Shown piece by piece: positions 44,170 through 57,270 of a DNA stretch of 64,000 nt (the first letter of the stretch is position 1; each line of letters begins with the position of its first letter). The position numbers and the translations under genes are program-made. Source of the stretch: Siphonodentalium dalli (taxonomy: Eukaryota > Mollusca > Scaphopoda > Gadilida > Siphonodentaliidae). The notes under the pieces were generated by a model that saw only the letters and a list, made by a program, of their open reading frames with translations, did no database searches and was not told where the DNA came from. The stretch lies in NCBI GenBank assembly GCA_032622095.1, contig CP136061.1, positions 98,949,345 to 99,013,344 on the forward strand. The letters are read 5' to 3'.

Positions 44170-44900
44170 TAGTTATGTTTTACAATAACACATGTGAACA
44201 TTTCTGATACATAAATATAATGCTATCCATACTGCGCAGTCGTACATTGAAAAACCCACCAAAACCCTTTTTTCTTAGGGAAAAAATGATGGAAACCTGT
44301 TTTCCGAAAACCATTCTGCTCAGTTTCAATGTCGGAAATTCACTCTCATTGGATAATATAGCATTACACCAACAAAACATGCATCTTAACTTCCATATGA
44401 TATCTGAAACACATTAGTTCAGTGTATCTATACTGACAAAAAAATCTGGTTACCCATGTATTTGTCTTCTACAACAATGTTATGTATCGATCTGTCTTCT
44501 TGACATTAAATATATATGCGTATTGAAAAATTCGCAAGTTTACCCGACAAAAGAATAGGCTAGAGTGACTTTTTAAGATCATCATATCTTAAAAATCCAC
44601 AAAATACAAATAAAATCATTGTTACATCTCTAATATCAAAACAGTCTTTACAATTTACAATTCGATCAACATTTTTGTTGTTACAGGATCTTTTCTATTT
44701 GCAGGCATTCGAAAATTTCTCCTTGCAGATTCTTGTAAATATGAAACATTGTCGTTACTGGTAGGATCAGAAAAATTGTTCATGTCATGCGCCCATTTGA
44801 TCCCATATTTTGCTGAATTGACCACATGATACGATTCTCCACTGTGCAACAAATGTGTAACATATAAGGCAACACATACAGGTTCTGCAGGTAACAATTT
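44170..44900 (-). pseudogene. DIRS-like tyrosine recombinase remnant
   Basis: The minus frame at 44655-44897 reads LPAEPVCVALYVTHLL, SYHVVNSAKYGIKWAHDMNNFSDPTSN and KDPVTTKMLIEL, the N-terminal domain of the tyrosine recombinase of DIRS/Ngaro-type retrotransposons. A frame change leads to VTMILFVFCGFLRYDDL near 44560-44620, matching the GFLR(Y/F)DE motif of the catalytic domain. The rest is too decayed to read and the catalytic Tyr is not identified. This enzyme would integrate the circular DNA copy, which is why such elements lack an integrase. Confidence 0.75.
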
Positions 44901-45171
44901 GTAACACCTGTCCTTTGCGAATAGTTCCCATCTCTTAAAAGCTGCGAAATACGATTTTACTGTTGTCTGAGTCGCTTTTAGATCCGACTATATATACTGT
45001 CCCATGTATTGTATTAAGTCCTCCACTTTGTCCACATTTACACCGACCTTGCCCACTTCCTTCTTGCTACCTTCGTTGATTCTCAGGCCTGAAAATGGAC
45101 GTCTACTTGTAGATTTCACGAATAATATCTGCGTGTTAATAAATCGATAAAACAAATCAATCATTAGTAAC

Positions 45172-46060
45172 TTATTTGCCATTGAAATCTATTTTTAATG
45201 CAATCATTCTGAAATACATTCTATATTTTCCAAATGCTCCATTATTTCCCCTGCCCTTACTTAAAACATTAATCTCGGGCAGAACAAAATAACCTTCTAC
45301 AAAACTATGAAATTTCCCATCTTGGCTGCATAATAAAGGCCAAAATGGTGCTGAAAACCACATCGGAACGATCAATGTACCCTTGGGTTGATAAATTTTC
45401 ATTTTTTCCAAAACTTTACACACAACACAGGGTGGTGGCACAAGCGAATTTGTTTCATGTTACCAGCATTGGTCAAAAGCATCAACAGCTTCTGTTCCTT
45501 TTCACCAATACCTAGAATTGAATCTTTGACATTTAGTATTGTAATCGTATGCGAATCTGTCCACTGTATGGGGACCCCATACATCGTCAATACACCAGTC
45601 ATCACAATCTTTATTGCGGCTCAATTTGTTGGCTTCCTTATTTTCTTCCCTTGGAATCCATTTTGGAATAATTTTCAATTTGTATTCCTCGCATATATTA
45701 TGTATTGATACATCTATCTTTTGTAAATCGGGTGTCTTACTACCCTTACTGTATTACAATTCAAATTTCTGCTGGTATAATCCAACACTACAGGACGCAC
45801 AGCCTCCATGTAGAGCTGAAAGACTGTTCGTCATGTGCCCAAGTACCACAACATATCCTCTCCAATGTAGGATGCGTATTTGTCATACCCCTCACTCGGT
45901 AAATTTTCGTTAAGAATTTGGCTGGGTTCAAACAACCAACCGATACAAACGGAATGGTTACTCTTGCGCCTCTTTGTGCTATTGGAATTACCTTCCGTGT
46001 AACCACAGGAATTACATTCTCTGAATATTTATAAGAGCACAGACGCGCTACCAGATTCAT
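45172..46060 (-). pseudogene. DIRS-like element: C-terminal part of the RT/RNase H polyprotein
   Basis: Across frames the minus strand gives KIIPKWIPREENKEANKLSR near 45640, WGPHTVDRFAYDYNTKCQRFNSRYW near 45540-45590, EAVDAFDQCW near 45470, then LVPPPCVVCKVLEKMKIYQPKGTLIVP and SAPFWPLL (45172-45441). This is the characteristic end of DIRS/Ngaro polyproteins, between RNase H and the recombinase. Several frame changes separate the pieces. Confidence 0.75.
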
Positions 46061-46108
46061 ACAATCTGACTTTCTTATCTGGGGACTCTAACCACATTTC
46101 CAACGGAT

Positions 46109-46785
46109 CTATCGGTCCACTGAACACTGTGTAGACCGAAGGGGACACCACCCATTGCATTCTATGTGGGACTCCATCCCACATACTAAAACACTCTTTT
46201 CATATATAGAGGTCGTGTACCGCGCACATCCGCGGGCCCGCCGATTCGGTTTCGAGTTGTTTTTGGCGCCACTCGATTTTTCATCGAACGCGTTATTTTT
46301 CGCGAACGGCAATTCAAATGTTCTACGGCGTACAAATCCGCCATAACCATCAACCGAAGCATCGCTCCAAACGAATAAATCGGAGGACATGCCTGTCGAC
46401 ATCGTTTTCATGTGAACTACAATCGAATTCAATGTTTCGATGTTTTCTTTCCAAAAAGTTAGTTCATTAATTACTTCGTTATTTAACATAATTCTCGCAT
46501 TCCAACTTGTTCTACCATCCAAACAATGGTATATACTTCTGGTAAATAAACCGGCCTTGTGGCCCAAAACATTGCTACATGAAATAGTTTGTCCGGCAAC
46601 CCCTGCCAAATATCGCGCTTTGACTAAAAGTATTCCATTATTTGTACGATTCAAAAGATATTTTAAACTTTGTATTAATCTTGTTTTCTCTCTCGTTTGT
46701 AATCTTTATGTTTCCATCGACAGTGTTCCAAACGAGACCGAACCAGACCACAATTTGTCTCGGCTCCCAATCAGAATTTTCGTCT
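46109..46785 (-). pseudogene. DIRS-like reverse transcriptase end and RNase H
   Basis: From 46785 the minus strand reads DWEPRQIVVWFGLVWNTVDG, the end of a reverse transcriptase. The frame 46654-46109 follows with ARYLAGVAGQTISCSNVLGHKAGLFTRSIY and ELTFWKENIE, then LFVWSDASVDGYGGFV, the SDAS.GYGG start of the RNase H domain. Frame changes then lead to the piece at 46060. The palm and fingers of the reverse transcriptase are missing at the right, so the element is truncated there. Confidence 0.8.
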
Positions 46786-46789
46786 GATA

Positions 46790-47255
46790 ACTAGAAGAGC
46801 GGCCAAATCCAAAACGGGCCTTAGTTTTCGAGATACCCCTACCTTCGGTAGAACAAGTTGAAACCGACTTTTTCCGGAAGGTAAATTTATATCATTTATG
46901 AAAATGATTCTTGTCCATGTCGGAATTGGTGGCAGCTATGTACGGTAAGGCTATTTGTGAATGTACCCTACCGAAAAATTAGCTTGTTTTCAGCGGTTGA
47001 CCAGCTATACACAATTTGTTCAGAGTTAATCACTTCACCAAAAACAGAACGTTCTAATCGTTATTATGGGATACATGGTGACACTAGATCGGAAAGTTCT
47101 TATTTTTCCTGGTTTGTTTGAGATTTCACGACGTCAAGGTGGAGAACAGGAGAATGTAACGTTCTGCGTCAAAAAATCATGACGATTCAGAGAAACTGTC
47201 GCCCGTCAACTCTATACAAAATTAGTACGCTGGATCTAGTATAGCCATCGCCGGT
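46790..47255. other. Unassigned stretch beside the DIRS-like remnant
   Basis: No continuation of the reverse transcriptase, no long terminal repeat and no other domain could be read here. Confidence 0.35.
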
Positions 47256-47257
47256 GA

Positions 47258-47985
47258 TTGGATACCAGAATGATATAATAGTGCGTAGTATGCGTTTTTA
47301 TTTAGTGTAGAACACACATAACAAGCGTAAAATGCGAATTTCCAACCATATTCACTATTAGAAGAGTATCAAAATCCAAGATGGCGTCCAATATGGCATT
47401 CCGCTTTTTATTTTAAGATTTTTTTCGAAAAATCTAGAAAAGGAACGTCCCCAGTGGTAAATTGTATTAATTCTTTTAATGACCATGTAGTATAGCATTG
47501 TATATCAAACAATATTTTCACCATTAATACATCTTATCAATTGGTAAAATAATAGGTAAAAATGTATTCCGCCGTTCAATGTCATAAAATTCAAACTAAA
47601 GTTGTTGCCTGGGATTGAAACCAAGAATGATCGCATAATGCGCAGTATTTAGTTTTATTTAATGTAGAATACACATGCGAACTGACCAGAGGAAATTGCC
47701 ATACAGATTTGTTATTAGAAGAGTATCATAATCCAAGAGTTCAATGTGGCGGCAAATTTTAATTTTAAAACGTAGTGATTGGGCATACGACAAATACAGA
47801 AAAGGAACGCCCCCAGTGGTATATCATATATCATTGTACTGACTACATAGAATATTTCATATCAAACATTAGATTCAGCACTAATCCATATTATCAATTG
47901 ATGAAATAATTAGACAAAACAAATTTAACCACCCATACAGTCACAAATTTCTGCACAAATGGGCCGCTGAGGATTGTAGTACAGG
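47258..47985. repeat. Tandem duplication of a ~365-bp unit
   Basis: Copies start near 47258 and 47622 and share, in order, 'accagaatgat..ataatgcgcagtat', 'attagaagagtatcataatccaag', 'gaaaaggaacg.ccccagtggta' and 'ttatcaattggt.aaataat'. Each copy contains an ATGGCG/GTGGCGGC-type motif (47382 and 47750). Confidence 0.8.
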
Positions 47986-48059
47986 GCAAAAAGAAATGAG
48001 CATACATTTTGTATTCCATTTCTGCTGAATACGATAAAGAAACAACAGTTTGAAGTCAC

Positions 48060-48520
48060 ACCCACTCACTGCATGAAAACTGGAATTTATTCATTGCATA
48101 AAGTCCGGATAAATGTGGATAAATCTGGATAAATCAGAAATTTATTCACTGAATAAAGGTGCATAAATCCGTAAATTTATGCATATTTATTCACAATTTA
48201 TTCACGAATAAAGGCCGACATTTATACTCAATTTATTCACTGAATAAACCACCTTTATTCAGCAGGATAAACTCGCATTTATTCGCACGTTTATGCATTC
48301 ATTTATTGTCTACCTTTTATGCATAAATTCAAATTTATTCACTGAATAAAGCTGCATAAATATATGTAGCTACATTTATTCTGGTTATAAACCCAAATTT
48401 ATACAAGTTATTCACGGAATAAACCTGCATAAATATCTGTAGCTACATTTATTCTGGTTATAAACTCCAGTTTATGCACATTTATACCCGGTATAAATTT
48501 GGATTTGAACATATATATCC
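48060..48520. repeat. A/T-rich repeat field of TTATTCACTGAATAAA palindromes
   Basis: The 16-base palindrome and variants (GAATAAA, TTTATGCATAAAT) recur many times. 'tagctacatttattctggttata' occurs twice (about 48366 and 48443). A related cluster lies at 57095-57270. Confidence 0.75.
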
Positions 48521-48578
48521 ATATATATATTTGTGAAATCTACTTTAGGGTGACATTTGGCTTGTAGCCAGCATATAT

Positions 48579-48626
48579 GGCGACACTGATGTGTATATCT
48601 AACTATACATATACACACGTGTCGCC
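48579..48626. repeat. Short hairpin
   Basis: GGCGACACTGATGTGTATA is mirrored by TATACACACGTGTCGCC around a short A/T-rich loop. Confidence 0.65.
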
Positions 48627-48869
48627 CTGATTCTGGTATATCCATGGGTAGTAATTTGCCAACGAAATGCTGCCCTATTGTTGGTTATACCAGTCACAAA
48701 TATTACATGAACTACTTGGACATGGCACTTTGTGTCATAGTTGTATCTTGCCGTCGTCAATTTTCGTAGTCTCTGCAATAAAGAATAAAAATTTAATAAT
48801 TAAGTGATCGCATGGAAAATAAGTATAAACAATAAAATATTAAAACTAAAATAAGAATTTTTGTTTTCT

Positions 48870-49985
48870 ACTAAAGAGTGATATCGCCCTTCAAGGACCA
48901 CAATTTTACGGGGTTCAAACTTCAAAATTTGGTTACATCATGGATTTATTGTACAATGAATTTATATGCGATATGGCAAAGCGTGATATCACCCTTCCAT
49001 CACCACAATTTTACTCGATTCAAACTTCAAAACGGGATTACATCATGGACCTACTGTACAATGGATTTATATGTGATATGGCAAAGGGTGATATCACCCT
49101 TCCATTACCACAATTTTACGCGATTCTAACTTCAAGACGGGATTACATCATGGATATATTGTACAGTGAATATATATGTGATACTGGCAAATGATGACAT
49201 CACCCTTCCATGACCACAATTGCAATTTTACGAGATTGCATCATGTACTTTCTGTACAATTGATTTATATGTGATATGGCAAAGGGTGACACTGATATCA
49301 CCCTTCCATGACCACAATTTTACTCGATTAAAACTTCAAACCTGGATTACATCATGGATATATTGTACAATGAATGTATATGTGAAATGGCAAAGGGTGA
49401 TATCACCCTTCCATGATCACAATTTTACACTATTTTAACTTCAAAACGGGATTACATCATGGATATATTGTACAATGAATTTATATGTGATAATAGCAAA
49501 GGATGGTATCAACCTTCCATGACCAAAATTGCAATTTTACGCGATTCAAACTTCAAAACGGGATTACATCATGGACTTACTGTACAATGGAAATATGTGA
49601 TATGGCAAAGGGTGATATCACCCTTCCATGACCACTATTTTACGCGATTAAAACTTCAAAACGGGATTACATCACGGATATATTGTAGAATGAATTTATA
49701 TGTGAAATGGCAAAGGGTGATATCACCATTCAATGATCACTATTTTACGCGATTCTAACTTCAAAACGGGATTACATCATGGATATATTGTACAATGAAT
49801 TTATATGTGATGCTGGCGAAGGATGATATCACCCTTCCATGACCACAATTGCAATTTTACGCGATTAAACTTCAAAACGGGATTACATCATGGATATATT
49901 GTACAATGAATTTATATGTGACATAGCTTAGGGTGAAATCACGCTTCCAACTCCACATTTTACACAATATAATAGCCTGTTTAGC
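48870..49985. repeat. Minisatellite, about ten copies of a ~105-bp unit
   Basis: Each unit contains the palindrome GGGTGATATCACCC, then 'ttccatgaccacaattttac', 'gcgattcaaacttcaaaac', 'gggattacatcatgga' and 'tattgtacaatgaatttata'. Units begin near 48879, 48983, 49088, 49193 and onwards, with some carrying a duplicated 'cacaattgcaatttta'. Two diverged units follow to about 50060. Open frames across the array are repeat artefacts. Confidence 0.9.
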
Positions 49986-50064
49986 AAAATATTTAATTGT
50001 AATGTATACGGCCTTTTATTTGTGATCTGGCTAAGGGTGAAATCACTCTCACAAAACCAGATTT

Positions 50065-50708
50065 TCACGCGATAGAATAACCTTATTCGAAGTCTCTGTA
50101 TAATAAAGATTTAAAGTAAATAAGTGATCAAGGCAAGCTATGTCTAAATTTAATGCGCACATATATGTAATCTTTGTTACAATTTCATGAATGATGTGGT
50201 ATTCAGAATAAATTTTGACATGTATCGATCGCGCTGCGAATTGATGAAAGAATGAATCTGCAACATAACTTGTGAAATACCTTTATTTCATATTCACATA
50301 TGTGTTAACTCACCCTTGGTAAAATTTATAATTAGAAAGGGAATTTAAAAACTGAAATGATGTGGCGATCATGTTATAACCCAAGCAAATATACCCCCAT
50401 CAATACCCCCCGCCGCCACACGAACACCCCCTCCTACCCGCCTCGGTCCCTCCTGCATGCTTGGCTACATTACTGTCCACAACATTAATCTACCATTACA
50501 AAAGATGCCTTAGTTTAGACAGAACATGCGAAAACAAACGTATCTGTATATACATAATCCGTCTAAATAGTGAATACGTATACTTACCTCAGTTAGAGTT
50601 CTCATCTCTCGTGGAACACGTCTGCACATTAGCATTGTCCAGAGGCAAAGAAAGCCGCTAGCTTGTGTTATCTGATACAGCTGGTCTCACATATGCATGC
50701 TGGCTGAT
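50065..50708. other. Unassigned stretch
   Basis: No gene recognised. A short C-rich tract lies near 50395-50455. The end borders the left GAT duplication of the 5.5-kb element. Confidence 0.35.
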
Positions 50709-53700
50709 TAGTAGAGGCTCCTATGTACTCCCGTGTGCACTTTGTGAAGAAATATAGCGACTATGCCAATGACGTTGCTTGATATCTCAGGCACCAGAAA
50801 ACAAATGTTAGACACCTTGGGGTCGCGACCGGGTGAATTTATGACGTCATCAAGATGGCCACCATACACAATTTCACAGTATGCACTGAGTCAGTTTGAT
50901 TAATATCTACTTGTAAATTTATTATAGAAATTTGATTATCACCACTGACGTGAAACTAATACCCCATGCTTCCATTTGACTGAAAAAGTAGCCACTATAA
51001 ACCAAGATGGCCGCCAAAATGGCGACCGAAATTCGGAAAATTGATGATGTTTCACAATTTCCTCTTGAATCGTTAACCGATGTTTGAAATTTGTAACGAA
51101 TAAAGACCTAAATTTAAATAAATTCTAGTATCCAACAATTTCTACAACATAATATGTCATATTTCGGATCTCATTCCTGCCAGCTATCTTCAAAATGTGA
51201 ATTCAAAAATGTGCTATGAAAGTTAACCAAAATTCAATTATGAGATTCTAGCCAAGAGTTGAACAGAAAATAACTGAATTTGATGAAGATAATATAAAAA
51301 TGTTTTAAATATGTGAATTGCCATATAGTTACACTGAAAATAGTGCATTTTCGTTTAAGATGGCGGCCAAGATGGCTGCCAAAATGGAGTAATTACCAAA
51401 ATCTGTCCAATTTTTATTGATATCACTCATGTGTTGGGGAAAAGTAAATATATGTGAATATGTGCTACTTTTTCGCGGACATCCATGGACTTATGGAATG
51501 ATTTGTAAAGTTGGTGACACATATAGCTGCTTATACCCGAGAATTAAACAGAATTATACCACGAAAATTAAGTCAAATCATCTTCATGGCAGCCACACAC
51601 AATTGCAGAATGGGCACTGAGTGAGGAAGAAAATTGAACACAGAAAATGGAAAATATTTCTACGGCTATGATAAAATTGCACCAAGCTTCCTTTTGAAAG
51701 AACAAGATAGATAACAAACCAAGATGGCTGTCAAAATGGCGACCGAAATATAGAAATGTGTTGAATTGTTACACATGGCCCTTACATTATTTTCGGTTAT
51801 TTGTAAACTGTGACGAGTAGAACTTGTCTTTGTTTTTATCAGTGATGACACCAAGTACTTTGGAAAACATATTATGCTGTAATTTGTGTCTAATTGTTGT
51901 CCATACTCCGAAAAATGCAAATTAAATAATGCGCTATGTAATTTCACAAATAAACTTGCTTCTCGAGGTTCTAGATTAACATTGGACAGAAATAGGCATA
52001 TTAAAATAAACAAAAGTGTACACAGCTTTAAATATCGTTAGTGTCATTCAATTACACTCGACATTGATCTATTTGACCCAAGATGGTTGCCAGAATGGCC
52101 GCAAAAACTCACAGTTGGATATATTCGCCCAATCTAAATTAGATAATATCATGTTAAGGTATATTGTGACTATGTTTGACCAAACATAGTTTGTTTATAA
52201 TCGAGAATATATCAGAATGGACTCTTAGACACCTAACATGAAATTGCCCAATATAATTTAAACGATCCTGTCCGTTTCCTGGGAAGGAAGTCAAACCGGA
52301 TATGTGCTGACTGTATCACTATAATAGCATAACGAGTAATTGAACGCAAACAAATCACTGCAGTCATAATACAGACAGAAATCCAACTTTATGGCTATGT
52401 TATTTCGTTTGGGGCAGATCTGCTTTATTCGTTGCCTATTCTTGATGAATTGTTGACCACGCTGATATCGCCCGGCCACAACAATTTATAAGATTCAGGA
52501 AAAATATATCACACCTTGACTTCATCGAAGTCGAAGTTGCATTGCTATCATACTGCCACCGGGAAATAGAATTGCTCAACTTAGAAATACACAGGCATTA
52601 CATGTTAGTGCAAACATTATTTCGTATCTAATTATGAAACAGTTGTGTCTAATAAGATATAATAAGGGGAGATTGCATTGTTCAGTTTCTTGTTTTGGCA
52701 TATCTGTGTTTCATCACCCGAAATTCGTTTGAATAGTTGATACATTGTCACACTTCTCAAGACGTGAGTCGGCACATGTACCACTCTTGTTACTTCGTCC
52801 AATATATGTCACATTGATTGTAGTCTATCTACAACCAACTCACCCAACAACTACAGTTGAATTACAAACTCATCTCGCAAGCTAACAAGCTCACCACAAA
52901 ACTCCCCGACTGCATATCAGAGACTCCACATAGAATATTTGCTTCGGTTGTGGAAAGGAGAGTCCATAATACAGATTTAATAAATAAATGTCAATACGGC
53001 CGCTGACCTCATAGCAGATACATTGCATATCCCACTTCGATGTAGTCTAACAGAACTGTGCACATAACCGAGTTAATGCTTGTCGGTTTATTTTAGAATA
53101 TGTCAAAACATCAGTATCGGGCAAAAATAGCCTAAGGTATGTCATTCTCCATGTCGAGTCCAGCAAGTGACAATAACGGATCCTCAACTTCTTCCTGGCT
53201 GTCTACGAAACTATATCGTGAAATCAAAATGCCTATGCCTAGTGCCTGGATATTTAGTGATGAAATACCTCATCGAAATACCAGAATATCATCTTTGGTC
53301 CATGCCATATGATGGTGCATCGAAGTAATGAATACAGTGACGGGTCATCAAGATCATTTAATGGAAGGTTTATTAAGATTACTTTCAAAACGTCCACATG
53401 GGGACATCCATTAGCATTATACATCAACTGTTAGTTCACAGAAAGTAAAGATCTTCGAATCACAGAAACCCCACAATCTCGAACGAAATCCTTTAATTGT
53501 CCATCGAACATATGTAGTTTATAGAATTTGCTGGCAAACCGTACAACCATAATAATCGTATCCACAAGTAGGCCAATAACAAGCTTGGAATATAAATACT
53601 GCGCAAAAGTCGGAAGTGATAGATAACAATGTTATGCTTGAATTGAGAGAATATTGTGGAATGTTAGCTATTTGAAGAGTCCATAACTGAAATTTACTTC

Positions 53701-56237
53701 AACTATTGCTCAGGAAGGTATAATATTACAACGTTTAACGACCTGAGTTTTCTGCAGACCTGATTTCAAATGTTCCTGTATAAAACATTTGGAAAGAATA
53801 CTACCACTTTCCACCCAATAATACATGTACCTCAACATGTCGGTGAGTTGAAATGCCTCTACAGCCAAGTCGAACTGTGCATTGGTGCGAGAAATTATTA
53901 TCAATTTTATCTAGAACATTGCCGATAGTCGATACAATTACAGAAATGCAGGCATTTAAAGAAAATTTGGTGTGAATATGTTTCTTGTATGACATTTTGA
54001 TGAGACCGCATAACGCAAGCATGAAAGAACTTCGATAACACATGTGACAAATATGATATAAGTGCATAAGTTCTGCACAAGAAAATGGGGATCATACACG
54101 GAACGATCTTGCAGTATATGCGATGTCCAGAAAATTATCTCTGTGGAACGCAAATACACATGTATCCCAATTGAACTCATTATATGAGGCTATCTTCCTA
54201 TCCTATCTCGATCAAAATCAGCCACGCTTTCGCAAATATTGGGTGTGGAGGCAGTGAGTTGACCTATGAGCTGTCCAGAGCTCCACAGCAGTTTGTCGCT
54301 ATATATCGCATGTAATAAGCAGAGGTCTGGTAGAAATCCGCCAAAGCGATTCTTCTTCGCAGAAGACACATAGAGCTCACATCTGAACGCTCTCGTTTGG
54401 TGGTCTGCGACAAAGAAATTGCTGTCGTATAATCTCCTTATGGACACACAATATGAACTAGATGTTATTCAAGGACGAGCAATTGTAAATTTTCTCAGTT
54501 TCACAAAAGTATACCCTGTGTTTCGTACATGTATATTAATAAGAACGATTCACACAAATATTAGCTCCTGTTCTTATATTTGGACTTAGTATACACTAAT
54601 TATTAAGCTTGTTAACATGGAAGATGTCTGTAATGCCAACGCATTATATGCCGCAACTGTTTTTGGGTACTGCATTGTGTGATGTCCATTCAATCAATTT
54701 CCGTGAGCAGCTGAATTTCGGTAGAATTGACTTAGTATGATGGCATTACATGAGCAATACAGGAGTCAAGTGAAAAATTCTTAGCCAGACCCCATAAGGG
54801 GGGGGGGGCGATATCAAGGGGAAGTAATTAAAGTATTGCTCATTGCCGACAGCCTTATTGTTGAGGTAGGGATTTTTCTCCAGCCGAGTCACCCAATCAG
54901 GACATTCCCGGTGTACCTGTAATGATGGATGTAATCAGCATATATTCAGATTTGGATATTTTCAAATAGGTCAACATCAGATGAATTTATCTACTTTTCA
55001 TGGTTTCTGTTTCCATTCTCATGAAATCTCGGATATAAGCAGCTACTGTTCGCAAAATATTCATATTGTATCAGATTGTATCAGCATTCCTGGCACTTTT
55101 GTCAACAGGGGAACAAATGTGTTTACCAGTAGTCACTGAAACCCACATTAGGAGCGTTATCAATGGAAACTAGCATATTTGGATGATTTCTCCATTTTGG
55201 GAGCCATCTTGGATTTTGAGGTCCAAATTGCACCGTCAAGAGAAGTGTGATCCAATGGTATTATTGGTTGCGAAACATAATCATTTCACTATCTAAATTT
55301 TCCTCCCAATACTCAATACCAAATCTGAAATTGTTCATGGTTGCCATTTTGATGATTTCATCTCATTTTCGTCGTTTTATTCTCTCGAATTATTGAGTAA
55401 AAACAGCCATTGTTCACAGACAATTCATATTGTTTCATATCTCCATGTTATTACACCAACACGGAGCAAATATATTGACCTATATTCACTAAATCGCACA
55501 TTAGGAGCGATATCAAAGAAAATTTGACAAATTTTTAGCGATTTATCAATTTTGGCAACCATTTTGGTCGCCATCTTGAATAAAGATGCACTTTTTTGGT
55601 TGTAATTATATGGCAATCTATATGTTTAAACCTGTTGCAAATGTTTGTCATCAAATTAAGCTATTTTCTGGCTAATACTTGGCTTGAATTACAAAATCGA
55701 TATTTGGTAAAATTTGATAGCTTATTTATGAATTCACATTTTGACAACATTTTGAAGGAATAAGACCCAAAGTATGACATGCTATCATGTTCAAATGGTA
55801 AGGTATTCAAATGTATTTAAAATTAAGTTGCTATTAGCCACCGATTTCAAACAACCGTGAATGTTTTAAGAGACATGTGTGAAAATTCGTCATTTTCCAG
55901 AACTTCTGTCGCCATTTTGGCGGCCACCTTGGTTAAATGTGGTAAATTGTTCTGTCAAAGTGAAGCCTGTTATCATAGTATCACAACAGTAGAGAAATAT
56001 TATATTTCCTACCATAAATTCACTACTAGCTATTAATCAAATTGATTCAGTGCCTACTCTGAAATGTTGGATGGCGGCCATCTTGATGACGTCATAAATC
56101 CACCCAGTCGCGACCCCCAGGTGTCTAACATTTGTTTCCTGGTGCCCCAGATATCAAGCAACATCATGAGCACAGTGGCTATATTTCTTCACAAAATGCA
56201 CACGGGAGCCAAAAAATGGACATAAGAGCCTCTACTA
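50709..56237. mobile_element. 5.5-kb DNA element with very long inverted repeats
   Basis: The ends begin TAGTAGAGGCTC and remain recognisably inverted for at least 600 bp. Shared pieces include 'cccgtgtgca.tttgtgaagaaatatag', 'aacaaatgttagacacct', 'ggggtcgcgac', 'tttatgacgtcatcaagatggc' and 'ccgccaaaatggcga'. GAT flanks both sides (50706-50708 and 56238-56240). Inside the arms a ~360-bp sub-unit repeats, each carrying a CAAGATGGCNGCCAAAATGG-like motif. The 2.5-kb middle (52500-55000) has only short unrecognised frames, so it is non-autonomous or decayed. The 3-bp duplication and TAG ends recall the element at 35696-40393; a shared superfamily is inference. Confidence 0.75.
50990..52110. repeat. 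Left-arm subterminal repeats with YY1-like motif
   Basis: Motif copies lie at about 51004, 51357, 51719 and 52078, spaced roughly 355-360 bp, each followed by similar A/T-rich sequence. They mirror copies at about 55195, 55560 and 55915 in the right arm. Confidence 0.75.
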
Positions 56238-56239
56238 GA

Positions 56240-57085
56240 TGGCATATGGTAATAATTAAATTATGGGCTCAGAATGAAACACGCCGTCGGTAACAGAAAT
56301 GAGCGAAATTAATGAAGGACATCTATATGTTATTCTGTATGTGTACATCGCCGGGCCAACATTGAAATTATCGATTTATTTAGTATGATACCTGATTTGG
56401 TATAACTGAATGTCAGCATAAAGAGCGATGCCGAAAAAATTGTCAGGAACGTTTAGAATGTGTGTGTGGGTGTTGGGTGGGGGTGGTGCGGACAGGGACA
56501 ACGCTACAGGGGTATGTGGGGTGTGACACCCCCCACAATTTTTGCCTCAATTTTCAACATTTGGAAATTCGGAGGTAAAAAATCGAAATTTTGGAAATTT
56601 CAGACAAGGTAGAATTTGGTAGGAATTGTTAAATTTCTACCTGTAATTTTGTCTAATTTTAATGTTTTAGTTGGCAAATTTGACTCCTAGGTGGGTGACT
56701 AGTTTAAATGTTTTGGAATTTCGGGATTATTCAGTCTGAAAATCTACAGAATTTCCGAAATTTGGAAAATTGGAATATCAGAATGGACACCCCCATTCCC
56801 CATTCCTCAAATATGCTTTATTTGTAATCATTTTAATTCATTTACGTGAGAAACACGACATGTGTCTATAGAGGTATAACATCTATATCACATTTATCTG
56901 TATACACAGGGCGTTTTGTCCAGATACCTGATGCGAAAGGTCTTCAGTCATGGGCTTTTTGTGTGTAAACGTTGTCAGCATGTCATTTGACTCAATAGTT
57001 TTAAAGTGACAACAAATGTTTACCACATTGCTATAAATGTTCGCTGGCGACATAATAGCTCTGCTGTTCTCCGGCACTGTTCCAG
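56240..57085. other. Unassigned stretch
   Basis: Contains a G-rich patch near 56465-56520 and repeated 'ttggaaatttc' phrases near 56560-56770. The minus frame 56883-57146 has no recognisable domain. Confidence 0.35.
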
Positions 57086-57089
57086 GAAA

Positions 57090-57270
57090 GACGAATTTAA
57101 TGTATAAATGCATGCATAAATTCAGGGTCCTAAATTTATGCAACATTTATGCGAGATTTAAAAATATAAATGAGAGATTAATATTTTTGTATGAAGGCGA
57201 ATTTACTATGTATAAATACATGCATAAATTCAGGGTCCTAAATTTATGCAACATTTATATTTTATAAATC
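57090..57270. repeat. Direct duplication of a ~65-bp palindromic unit
   Basis: 'catgcataaattcagggtcctaaatttatgcaacatttat' (in two parts) appears near 57110 and again near 57222. The unit contains an internal inverted repeat of ATAAATT/AATTTAT and resembles the 48-kb field. Confidence 0.8.

Noticed and set aside
48878-49758. Several long open frames in the minisatellite
   Set aside because: They repeat the same peptide in two frames because the DNA unit repeats without shared stops; there is no start context or conservation pattern of a protein.
53710-54447. Overlapping minus frames as a transposase within the 5.5-kb element
   Set aside because: Three overlapping frames compete, and none shows DDE, RNase H, nuclease or zinc-finger motifs.
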